Assembly (NCBI GenBank): GCA_023053575.1
Contig: JAKZAP010000005.1
Span: 7,998,001-8,062,000, forward strand
Reading direction: 5' to 3'
Source of the DNA: Branchinecta lynchi
Lineage: Eukaryota; Arthropoda; Branchiopoda; Anostraca; Branchinectidae
DNA length: 64,000 bases
Shown here: piece after piece, positions 51,401 to 63,400 of the stretch
How positions within the stretch are numbered: the stretch's first letter is position 1
How the letters are laid out: the number at the start of each line of letters is the position of its first letter
The notes under the pieces: generated by a model
Databases searched by the model: none
What the model was told of the DNA's origin: nothing
The model's input: only the letters and a program-made list of their open reading frames with translations
Made by a program: the position numbers and the translations under genes

Positions 51401-54400
51401 AGTTTTGTTTTATTTGAAGTTAATAGTACAGCGGACTGTTTGTTGTCGTTTTATTTGCCAGCGGGCCGCCCGCTGAGTGCCAGCGGACCCACTAGTTTGT
51501 ACGCTGTGTGGGGCAGAAAACAGTTCAGTGTAACTTCTGACGTAGTTCGCCATGGATAAAACGACTATTTACAGTTCGCCGTCCGCTCCCGCTGTACTAA
51601 GAACTTCAAACAAAACGCAACTCAGTTTGCATTACACGGACTTATCAACACTTACAATAGTTACATTTTCGTTCCACAATCCCGTGGGATAAAACAAAAA
51701 TTAAACTCCTCCCTTCTTAGTATTTTCGTTCCGTAAGAGTGACGATCGTTGTTGTTTACTTATGACCCCGGGAGCAATGTAAGCGATATTAATTATTTAT
51801 CACACAGGAACTACTGTTAGATGGGCAGAAATCGTATCATTTATCCCAATATTCTTCTTTTCGTTCCAGGGAAGAGACACTGTCAGAAGTATCGTAACAG
51901 ACAACACATGGATGCGCGGTTTCAACAGAGAATACGTAACAGATAACACTTGGGATGTTATCTGTTGTGTTTGAAAACGTTCTACATGAAATACTAAGAT
52001 AAATACTCTTTGAGCCCAAGCTGACTTTGAAACATATATTCAAACAATGTTTACAACGGATATACGTCAGCCACGATTCTTCACCAGCGATATTTCGGCC
52101 CTTCTTGGCAAGGGTCCTCGTCAGGCTGTCTATCTTCTGGGTCAACGTCGCGGAAGGAAACAAACCTGTAATAAATAACTAGTTATGACTAGTTATTTAT
52201 TATATTTATTAGTTATAACTAGTTATTTATTGCAGGTTTGTTTCCTTCCCCGACGTTGACACAGAAATAGACAGCCTGACGAGGACCCTTGCCAAGAAGG
52301 GCCGAAATATCGCTGGTGAAGAATCGTAGCTGACGTATATCCGTTGTAAACAATGTTTGGATATATGAAATGCTAAGCCAAACAAGCATTGCCAGGAAGA
52401 GCCAAAAAAGCATTTGCTATCTTTTTGTGTGTCGTCATGATGTCGGAAAATTCAACAGGTGCTTTTTTTCCCTTTTTTCGGCTTTTCCTGGAAAATGCTT
52501 GTTATGCATAGCATTTCATGCATAACGTTTGAAACACCACAGATAACATCCCAAGTGCTGCCTTTATGCATTACCTGTTGAAACCGCGCATCCTTGTGTT
52601 GTCTGTTATGAAACTTCTGACAGTGTAATAGCCACCACAATAAATAACTGGCTCATTCTTTTATCCCCAAACTCGTAAGAAGTTGCGTGGAACACAACCA
52701 CAAGTTTTGTCAAATGAGTCTTCTGAGAAAAGATGGTAAGGGAAATCTTTCCAAAAATCTATAATGTAAATTTCTCGGGATTGTCCGATCTAGGTAGCGT
52801 GAGTAGGTGAAAGAGTCAACCAAGTAATAAGAAAAATTTCACATTTCTCAACTTTCCACATCCCCAACTCAGACGCCAACAAATGAAAACAAAACAAAAA
52901 CAAGACTAGACCTACGTTGCCTCGGCAACGTGAAGTGTTGCGAGAGCAACACTTTGGTTTTGTTTCTTCACTGTCGGTTAAATGCTGAAGTTGTCAACTT
53001 CTCGAATCTTTTAAAACGGTATGTTCTAAAAAAGAATCATCACATGATCAAAAGCTATTGTTCAGCGTTGTAAAAACAACAACAAAAGAATATCGGAAGA
53101 AGGGACTAAATTGACTATGCAGTCAGTTGAACTTTATCCTTTTCAATCGTAGACGTCGTGACGGATGAAAACTTGGAACAATATCTTATATAATCTAGTT
53201 GGTATTATAAAGCTATCCGTAACTGCCTGCTTGCGTGCTACAACGGAGCTTTCCACTCGAAAGCAGAAACATGGTTTGATGAAACGAAAGGTTGGCTGCA
53301 CAACTTCAGATAGTCCTCTCTGACATATGCTATGTAACTCCACTTCACTTCGCAAGCCGTAGGCTCTCGCTCGAGGACAAGCAAAAACCATCCTTATTGG
53401 CCCCAGGCAAGAGTTCTAAGGAGCTTTCCAAAATGTAATGTCATATTCATCAATCCGGCCTAAGGTCCACACTTTTCGTAAAAACCGCACAGGTTAGATC
53501 CTTACCAGTTACCCGGAATAAAAAGAAATCGGCTGCATAGGAAAAAAAAAAAAAAAAAAAAAAAAAAAAACGAGGACAGAAACCAAAATGTTGCTCTCGC
53601 AACATAATAAGAATCTGGAAAATAATGTAGCGAAGAAATTAACGAACTTTCAGTTAATTCATGCAGCAAGAGCAAACATATAAATAAATATTTATTTTCC
53701 GGGAAAGATATGCGGTTGTACTTTTTCCGTCACGATTATGCGGAAAACAGATCCAATCTCCTGTAAAATACAGGTCAACCCTTTCCATGACCCATTTCAG
53801 ACCGTCGTTTCACCATTTCTTTTTACCACAATGTTTTATTTAATCGTGCGGCGGATCATAATTTCTTTATTCTTGATAGCATTCTACTGAGTAACCTGAT
53901 GTCTTAAACAATGTTTCCATCAATAAATCCTGGGCTTGGAAGACAGTGGTTACACTAAACTAGCGAGATCCTGATTTACTCTGACAATTTTCTTTTTTTA
54001 CCAATTTTGGCAATGTGCTTATCCAGAATGCAGTGAGTTTGCGAAATTCCCGAATCGCCTTATCTATTTTTTCAAGACATCTACCCGGCTACAGATTAAC
54101 CAGCCTGAGGCCCTAAAAATGTGTTTAATTTACTGATTACCTTTGAAATTCTTCAGGGTAGAAAATAAGGTTCAATTTCCAGCTTGAGCGGCTTGAGCCT
54201 GACGAGGACTCTTGCCAAGAAGGGCCAAAATATAGCTCTAATAAAATACAGCTGACGTATCCGTATTGCTGTGTCAAATATGATAACCTTGTAAAGCACA
54301 AACAATAAGCAAGAATGAGAGTGCATCGCCAGCGCTATGACACGTTAGCTTCCTTCCACGCACCAACAAAGCAAATGAAGGTTGGCATCGACAGTTCAGC

Positions 54401-57400
54401 TAGTTGTTATCTTCTTATGTTACAAGTCCAGGCCCTTAGACTGTTTTGGTAATGATACGTCAGCTTTTTTGATTCCAGCAATTTGGCAATATCAAATCAT
54501 AGTCAACTATGATTCGAAGTCATCTTGGGCTGAAGGAATATTTGTGTGGTAATGAATTTCGCGGTTTTTCACCGTCGTGGTAATTTGACTACCCTGCCAA
54601 TTTTTTCGCCGCATCAACCGTCGCAGTTTTACTTTGCGCGGTACTGGCATGTGAGCATTTGAAACTATTTTCGTCATCACAACGGGACTAAAAAGTTTGG
54701 TTCCCAGCCAGTAGTAGCCTACGCCTATCTTCAACCGTCAGCTCAAAAGGTTTAATATCCATTTAGTTAATTAGCAGATAAATAAAACACAGAAAATATG
54801 CGCTCACGACTAATTTTAAGCTTCCAATTATTGGTTCTTAGAAGTAGAAAAGCCATTAGCATTGTTCGTCCTAGATGCCCTTTGCCAATCCGTAATAGCT
54901 CAAGGGGGGACAGCTGCAGGAAAGAGCTTACACATTCGTCCATACTTAATTAAAACAAAAAATGTAATCTTTCAGAATTAATGAAGCGTCATTTCCTTAT
55001 GCCACTGGCATGTCTGTCGCTTCTATCCTATCCTTACCCTTTAAATTTCGACTATAAATCAAATTGACGATCATAAATGGAAATCCACTCTCGGCAAATG
55101 ACGGGTGAACTGCTACGATACCGGTTGAACTATTACAACCAGTACAGGGTGAGTTCCAGAGCGTGTTCCACCCGTCTAACAATAGTAACAATTAACTACT
55201 ATTTTCGTTCGAGCCTCGTGAAAAGTTACTGCGCTGACCGTTCCTTCTCGAAATAGTAACTAATAGTAAGTATTTGCTTACCACGCTCGGAAGCGTAGTA
55301 AGTGTGGTAGCTGCGAATCTTTTTTATGTGATTGGTCGGATTAGCCCGTGGCACGAATTTTTCTGAAAATAGAAAAACGTGTTCCAGGCTTGACGCCAAT
55401 TAAGAAGCCTGAATTCGCGACGTCGTGCGTAGTAACTACGGTAAGTAGGGTGGAACATGCTCTCAGCCTCTTCCCTTTATTTAATGGCGCTTATCAGGTA
55501 TTGAGCTGATTTATCCGACCGATAATGCGACCCTCCTTGGCATGCAAGGGTGGTTCCTCTTCAGCCTCAAAATAGAACAAGACCAAAGGTTTCGATGGGA
55601 TCCCAAAAATTCAATATTTGATCCAGACAATTGGGTCTAGTCTTCGCCATATCCAGTCTTCGCCAGACTCCTTGAACATTTTTACTACTAAAATTCAAAA
55701 ACAGGTTAATCATCTGAGAAAAACCAGTTCTTGTATTGAATCAGCATGTGTGTTTACCCCTATAGGCCATCTCTGTTTTGACGAAAACTTCCTGCCACTT
55801 CTGCCAATTTACCGGTTTCAGCCGAATTCCGGAACTACTTTTCCGGCGAAAAAAGAAAGCTCAAAAACGAACTCAGCGTATCTTCTTTCCCCAATATTGA
55901 ATATCTGATCAACTTCAAATAAAAATTCAACTTATAACAAATTTTCCGGCTCCAGTCGGATTCCCGTCGAACTATATGTTCGGGTAAAAAATGATTGTCA
56001 CACACGGATTCACCATCTCTTTACCCCTAGATCGAATATCTAATCAACTACAAATAAAACTCTAACTTTTAACAATTTTCGGTTTTGGCCGGATTCCGGG
56101 CGGGTCTGAGTAGAAAATTGTTTTCACATAAGTGCTCAGCATGTCTTCTTACCCCTGAATCGAACATCTAATAAACTCCAAATAAAACTTTTACTTATAA
56201 CAAACTTTCCGGTTTTGGCCGGATCCCGGGCGAACTACTTGTTCGGCGAGAAAATGGTTTTCACCATTGTGTTAAGCATGGCTTCCTACCCCTAAATCGA
56301 ACATATAATCAACTTCAAATAAGACTTTTCCTTTTAACAGACTTTCCGGTTTTGGCCAGATTCTGGGCTAACTACTTGTCCGGCGATAAAACGATTTTCA
56401 CCGTCGTGTTTAGCATGTCTTCTTACCCTTCAATCGAACATCTAATCAACTTCAAATAAAACTTTTACTTTTAACAAACTTTCCGGTTTTGGCCGGATTC
56501 CGGGCGAACTACTTTTCCGATGACACAATGGTTTTCACCATCGTGTTTAACATGTCTTCTTACCCCATAATCGACTATCACATTATCTGTTTAAAAATAT
56601 TTAATTTGCCCCTCCATCTAAAACCCCTCACCCACCCCTAAATGTAGGGCTAAATAGCCCATCTACTAACTTGATCTTACGTTGACCCAAAGAATCCTCA
56701 CACCAAGTTTCATTCAAATATCTCATTCCCTTCGAGAGTTACAGTGCGCACAGACGGACGGACGGACAGACGGACAGACGGACAACTTTTGCGATGTCAT
56801 AGGCATCCCTCCACTTACGTTTTGGGATCCCAAAAACGAACATTCAAGCACAGGTCGCTCCAACCGGTTAGCTATTGGTAACTATCGATATGAGGTTGGA
56901 ACACACGTGAAGCAAACACGCAAGGAAAGCTACAATTCGGATATGGGGGATTTTCCAACGAGAAAAAAAAATACATAGGTTACATTTGGAACAGAACTTG
57001 AATTAGATCACCCAGCATACAACCTTACGTTTCTTTTGTTTATGAAACTATGTGATTCTTCTTTGAGCGTTAATAGCAGAGAAGAATGTTAGAGAAGAAG
57101 ATCGAAAACATTCATTCAAGTGTTCTTTTTTTTTTTTTTCAATCAATCAGTTTAATCTTAGGAGCCCTTAATTAGCTACTTTAACAGACTGGTAGTCGAC
57201 TTTTTTCACAGAAGCAATATACGTAAGTAACCTGGTACTTACATTTGTTTATTTGTTGGGTGTGTTTTGTTATGTTATGGCCCATGTTGGCCTTATTTGA
57301 AATAAATTGAATTGAATTGAACTGAATATCTCGACGGTCAAAAAAGCCCAGGCTTATAGGCTACCTCTACTGTATAGTGACTGTTTCTCACCTGCAGACA

Positions 57401-60400
57401 GGATTCCTGGCACTCCTGACGAGACTGTACATTTTTCAATGACTTGCCTTCCTTCCCTACCAGCTGCTTTCCAATCTTTCTTTCGAAGGCCCAAGCCTTA
57501 TCACGACACGGAGCAACGTTTCCTGCAAAATGTTTTTTTAAGGCCAACTTATTTTCAAGTAAACTCCTAAACGTGTCCGAAAGCTTTTTGGTGCTGCAAA
57601 TGCTGCATTAATGCTGCACTTTCTTTTCTTTTTTTGTCCGAAAGCTGTTACCTTTTTTTCTTCACTGATACTTCTAGAATACCAAAATTTAAGTCAGGAA
57701 GAAGAAGAAGAAAAAAGGAGTAGCTGTATAAAGCTGACAAAATGAACCAGCTGCTGATATCCAACCTTCTTATCTTTCCTTTCTTCGTTGGCCATGATCG
57801 CCAGTTGTCTTAGAATTTGGATGTTTGCGAAATTGTCAGTTGTCTTTTTGAATTTGTTCTGTTTGTCGCAGAAAACACTGAGAGAATCGCCGTACTCTCA
57901 AGTTTCTTCTTGAAAAGTCAGCACAAAATTTAGCATTCTCGCTGAATTTTTCGATGAATTTTATGCTGAATTAACGCTGCATTAATTGAGTGAAAATATA
58001 AGTCCGAAAGAGAAATGCTGCATAAATTGCTGAATTAATTCAGCATTTTCGTTCGTTTCGGAGCTTTCAGACACGTTCAAGATAAGACATACTCAGTGGC
58101 AATAAGATGTAGCACATCGTACTCTGACGTTGTAACTGGGGTTCTGAACTGTTCGTTTTTTCGCCTTTATTCTTTTACCATACTGCAAATGAAATTATGT
58201 TATGCAGGACCATTAACATTTTGCCACATGAAGTTTTATTAATGACTGGAAAAAACAAACAAAAATCCTAGAATTGCTCCCTGATACCTCTAGATTATTT
58301 TGCATCTGTTTTCACTTTTTTTTTGCGTAGTCAGAACAATACAAAACTGTCAGGGCAACGTAAGTAACCGTCATGAGCAAATATGTTTTTACCTCAAAAT
58401 ACTAGAACCCGTGAGTTTTGTTCCCAAGTCCCACTAGGTCAGGCCAGTGACTGAAGCACTGAATCCTTTTGCTGGTTCAATAGAACAGCAAAAGCGAGTG
58501 TTCAAAATATAGGCTATAGTAACGAAATAAAATAGCAGGGATACTCTTGCAGTTAAAAATAGAAGTTAATGACTAAGTAGAAGTGCGCCGCTGAGACAAA
58601 TGTAATTTCGCAAATGTATCACTTCCAGGCGCAGAAACTGGTAAAAACAAGGGCTACGAGCATTTTTAGAACTTGTTAGGTTGATCCAGGGTAAGCGTTG
58701 AGTAACTTTAAGTATCTGTTAAAACCGATGGTACTCCAGCAATACGATTTTTAAATTTATTAGTTCTTTTCTGGACCCGGCTGATTGGATCTGGTATACG
58801 GGGTTTTTGTTGGTGTTCTCCCTGCCGTTCTTTTATTATGTTTAATGTGTTCCAAGATAAAGAAGTGAGGGGAGCTTCCGACTGTTTAATGGGGGGTCCC
58901 CCATAGAAAAGGTGAAAGCTTTACGGGGCGACCCCGGTTAACATCTGATCATTCTGTTTCATCAATAAAATTCTCTCCCTCTCGCTTAATATGGGTTAAA
59001 CTAGTTTGTCCCTACACCCGAAACAACATTTTTGGAACAGCCCTCCAACTCCACCCACCGAGGCCGGATCCAGTTCGGACCTCAAAATGATGTATCTAGG
59101 ACCCACGACCAAGTTTCATCGTCCTAGCTCATGTGGGAGTGGCCCGAACTTGCACGAGTTGGGCAGACGGATAGACATTGCATCCCTATATGGCAAGCCT
59201 TCAGCCTTAAAATAAACAATTAAAATTCAGAAACACCTTGGGCTGAAAGTTCATTTGGAGTCATCACTGTGATAGATTAATGGACAAACACTACTGTCAA
59301 AATCTTAAGTCGAGTGCATTCTCGAATGGGTTATATTAACTGAACATAATAATAATAACATAATACCTTTATCAATGACATTTGGCGTCTAAGTTAAAAG
59401 TAAAACAAAGCAATATTTGATTGCGAAAAGCTGGAGCAAACAAAGAAAGAGCTGGATATTCGCGGCACAGCACTACGGTTGGGAATATAACCTTCCTTAT
59501 ACCCACGGCACATGATGTGTTGTTCACGTTCACAAGGGCCTGGCAGGATTTCGCAGCAGTCACCTTCCCTCCTTAATTAGAAGTTTCCTCATCTTCCACC
59601 AGATAACGCGCAGCTACGACAAAATTCAAACGATGCTCTGTGGGCTCTGCTTTTGACCGATGGAAAACTGAATTGTCCTTACTTAATTAACTACTCCTTA
59701 ATTAAGGAAATAAAATGGAGTAACACGAATAAAATCTTTCGTTCTATCTTCCCCGAAAAGATGCTCTTATAACCGCTCTACTGAAGGACAATCGAGTGGA
59801 AACACTTTATTATCTTGGTCACATACAAGGACTCCAAATCGGATCCAATGGGGAGACGCAGGCAAAGAATACACTGTTAAATGTTCATCCGAGGAAGGAT
59901 TAAAATTAACTGCAGCATTTGCTACTGGGATTAATCTTATCTCTACTGCGAGATAAGATTAATCTGAACTAGAGATAAGATTATCTCAGCAGAGACAAGA
60001 TTAATCCCAGTAGCAAATATTGCAAGATTTTTTTTACAGTGTAGCTGCTCATCCAGGCCTCGACAATAGTTCTTCTTGAACACGGCTATACCGTAGTGGG
60101 ACTCCTTGTCAGAAGCCACCGTCGTAAGCAGCACAGACCTCCTCCTTTAAAACGGGCCTGGATACAGAACGGACACAGTCATGAAAGAAGGAGCCCCCGA
60201 ATCAGCAAAAGAAAGTAAGCCACAATCCAAGCAATTCAACAGGATCGAAATCATTCTGGTTGCGTGTGCGATTTAATGAATTGAAGTCAATTGTTGACCA
60301 TTTCCTGTTTGAACAAATTCCAGGACCGTATAAATGTATTGTCCTCGACTTCTATAGAAGTCGTATTATAATTTCAGTTTTAAATTTTGGTCTCCTACTC

Positions 60401-63400
60401 GAAAGCTTTCATATGCAAAATTTTCGTCCAGTAGGTTTACGTGGCAACATGGCAGTCGAAACTTATGTAGTCTCGGAATTTTGGTACGTCGACGTACATT
60501 TTAAACAGATTTTTAATGCGGGTAACGCGACCTTACCTTTCAAGCAGACTTTTTCGAAGTAATTCCTTCCATCTTTCGGAGTTAACTCGTCGGATCGACC
60601 CTCGGCATTCTTATCAAGCTTGAAGCACCTACCATTGGTGTAGTCCACAACGAAAGCAGGGCAATCCTGACCCGACTCAAGGCATAGCCTATAAGGAAAC
60701 AAAGGTTCACATGTATCCCTCGCTGGCTGAGTAACGTATTTGATCGGGTCTTCAAGCCTATGTCATTGAATTATTCAAAAACCCGGTGGCCATATACGGT
60801 ACAAGTAAACAAATAATAGAGAACACTAGAACTATAAACAAAAACATTTCTTAACTCTTGCCGCCGAGGCCCCCACAGTGCAACAGAGGGCACTCAACGA
60901 AGATGTTCAAACGGACTGTAGAAAAACGGGCCAGAAAAAGCTTTAGCTCCTGGAATGATCTATCCAAAGTAACAGTCTCAGCCCCCCCCCCCTCCCGAAG
61001 CGTTCAGGCACTGGATTAAGCGTGGGCCATTAAGACTGGAAGTATGAGTGGGATATTCCACCCTGCTCACTCAACCATCTACTCAACTCACGAGTGAATT
61101 TTACTAGATCTTCGGATCTTGATTTACTCCTAACTGCAAATTAAGGTAATTACGGTATTTCTTGATTGTTGTGGTTGTTTATATAATAGTCGCATATTGC
61201 CATCAGGCTTATTTTGTCGTAATATACTACCTATCTCTCTATATCTTCACAACGGCCAGACAAAGTCCAAGAACAGAAAGCACTCAGAAAGCCAAAGACT
61301 TAATTGATACAAGAGAAGGAACGTATTTGGCTTCCCCAGAGGCTAATCATTTAGAAAGAAGGAAAAGACACAAAGTGTCCGCATTTATCCATAAAGGAAA
61401 TGCAGTACCTGTAACACTAATCCACTCTATTTACCTAATTGCTCGGTCTATTCTTATCTCTAAGCTTTGGATTTCGAACAGCGTCTGGTCTTTCTACGGA
61501 CGATTGACTGATTTTCAGAACCCCGAGCGAAAAGTGAGGGACACCTGTGGCATCGGAAATTTCATCGTCAGTCTAAATGTGCAGTTCGTCTGCACTATTC
61601 ATTCGTCCATCCGTCATCTCTTACAACGAACGCAGAGGGATCCAGACATAGTAGTCATCGTACTGTACAGTGGAAAGAATGAAAGTCAGAAAAGGGAGCC
61701 CACTCGACGGACTCTGAACGCAGAAGTCGTCGTACTGAACAGCTTAAAGTAACGGAAATCATTCGAGCCGATTTTTGTACTATTTCCCGATAACCAATCA
61801 ATCAATTTAACTCGTAATATAACAAATCACATATTAAAATAACACTAAAATAGGGGTATTTTTTTAAAATATTCACAACCATTTCATCCATTCGGTGGCT
61901 CGCGGCAATAGACGGAAAAGGCGGTAGAAATGGCAGGAACGGTATTCTGCATTCTCGCGAATTGCCTTTGAAAGTGGATTCTCGGAGACTTCTAACCTTG
62001 CAACAAAGTTAACTAGCGCTTTCCGTCTCATAACATCAAAAGATTCAACTTCATTTTCTAACAAGACCAAAGGTGTCGGTGGGATCCCAAAAATCTAATC
62101 TTTGATTCGGACAATCGAGTCTTGTCTTCGCCAGATCCAGTCTTGGATAGGCTAATCATCAGAGAAAACCAAGTTCAGATATACTATACTCTATAATCCA
62201 TATCTATTTTGACGATACTGACCGAGACTTCCTGCCGATTTCCGAGCAAACTACTAGTCCAGCAAAAAAAAAATACAGAAACAAAACCAGCGTACCTCCT
62301 TATCCCTATAAAGAACATCTAATCGACTTTGAATAAAAGTTTGACTTAAAAACAGATTCGGTTACAACCGGATTCCGGAATAATTATATGTCCGCGTAAA
62401 AAATCATTGCCAGAAAGCGAAACAGCCTCTCTTCTTACCCCTTAATCTGTCATCTAATCGAACTTTTGATTTTAACAAATTTTCCGGATTTGGCCGGATA
62501 CCGGGCGAACTAGTAGTCCAGCGAGAAAATGATTTTCACCATCGTGTTCGGCATGTTTTTTTTACCCATAAATCAAACATTTAATCAACTTCAGATTAAA
62601 CTTTTACTTTTAACCAACTTTTCGGTTTTCGCCGGATTCCGGGCGAACTACATGTCCGGGTAGAAAATTGTTTTGACATAAGTGTTCAACATGTCTTCTT
62701 GCCCTAAGACGAACATCTAATCAATAATCTGTCATCTAATCGAACTTTTGATTTTAACAAATTTTCCGGATTTGGCCGGATACCGGGCGAACTAGTAATC
62801 CAGCGAGAAAATGATTTTCACCATCGTGTTCGGCATGTTTTTTTTACCCATAAATCAAACATTTAATCAACTTCAGATTAAACTTTTACTTTTAACCAAC
62901 TTTCCGGTTTCGGCCGAATTCTTGGCGAACTACTTGTCCGTCGAAAAAATGGTTTTCACCATCGTCTTCAGCATGTCTTCCTAGCCCTAAATCGAACATC
63001 CAATCAACTTCAAATAAAACTTTTAATTTTGACAAACTTTCCGGTTTTGGCCGGATTCCGGGCGAACTACTCGTCCGAGGACAAAATAGTTTTGACCATC
63101 GTGCTCAGCATGTCTTCTTACCTTAGAATCGATTATCACATTAGCTGTTTCAAAATATTTTGTTGCCCTTAATTTGAACCCCCTCCCCCACCCCTAAATG
63201 TAGGGCTACAAAGCCCATCTACGAAAACGAATCCTCACACCAAGTTTCATCAAAATATCTCATTCCCTTCGAGAGTTATCGTGCTTACAGACGGACGGAC
63301 AGACGGACGGACGGACAGACGGACAACTTTTGCGATGTCATAGGCATCCCTCCACTTACGTTTTGGGATCCCAAAAACATTTGACTAGCAGAGCAACGTC

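Larger units (their letters stand above)
51877..52626. mobile_element. Composite inverted-repeat element enclosing a hammerhead-like foldback
   Basis: The outer ends are ACACTGTCAGAAGT, then CAGACAACACA and GGATGCGCGGTTTCAACAG, inverted at 52548-52626. Inside, 52035-52190 and 52215-52360 form a second, almost perfect inverted repeat around TAACTAGTTAT words. Both inner arms carry the ribozyme-like core described separately. Right-arm open frames are repeat-derived. A related outer end lies at about 42700-42770. Confidence 0.75.

Noticed and set aside
61162..61752. 196-codon open frame with a hydrophobic N terminus
   Set aside because: It contains no ATG and begins at a TTG. No splice sites, domain or conserved context; a stop-free run of this size is possible by chance.
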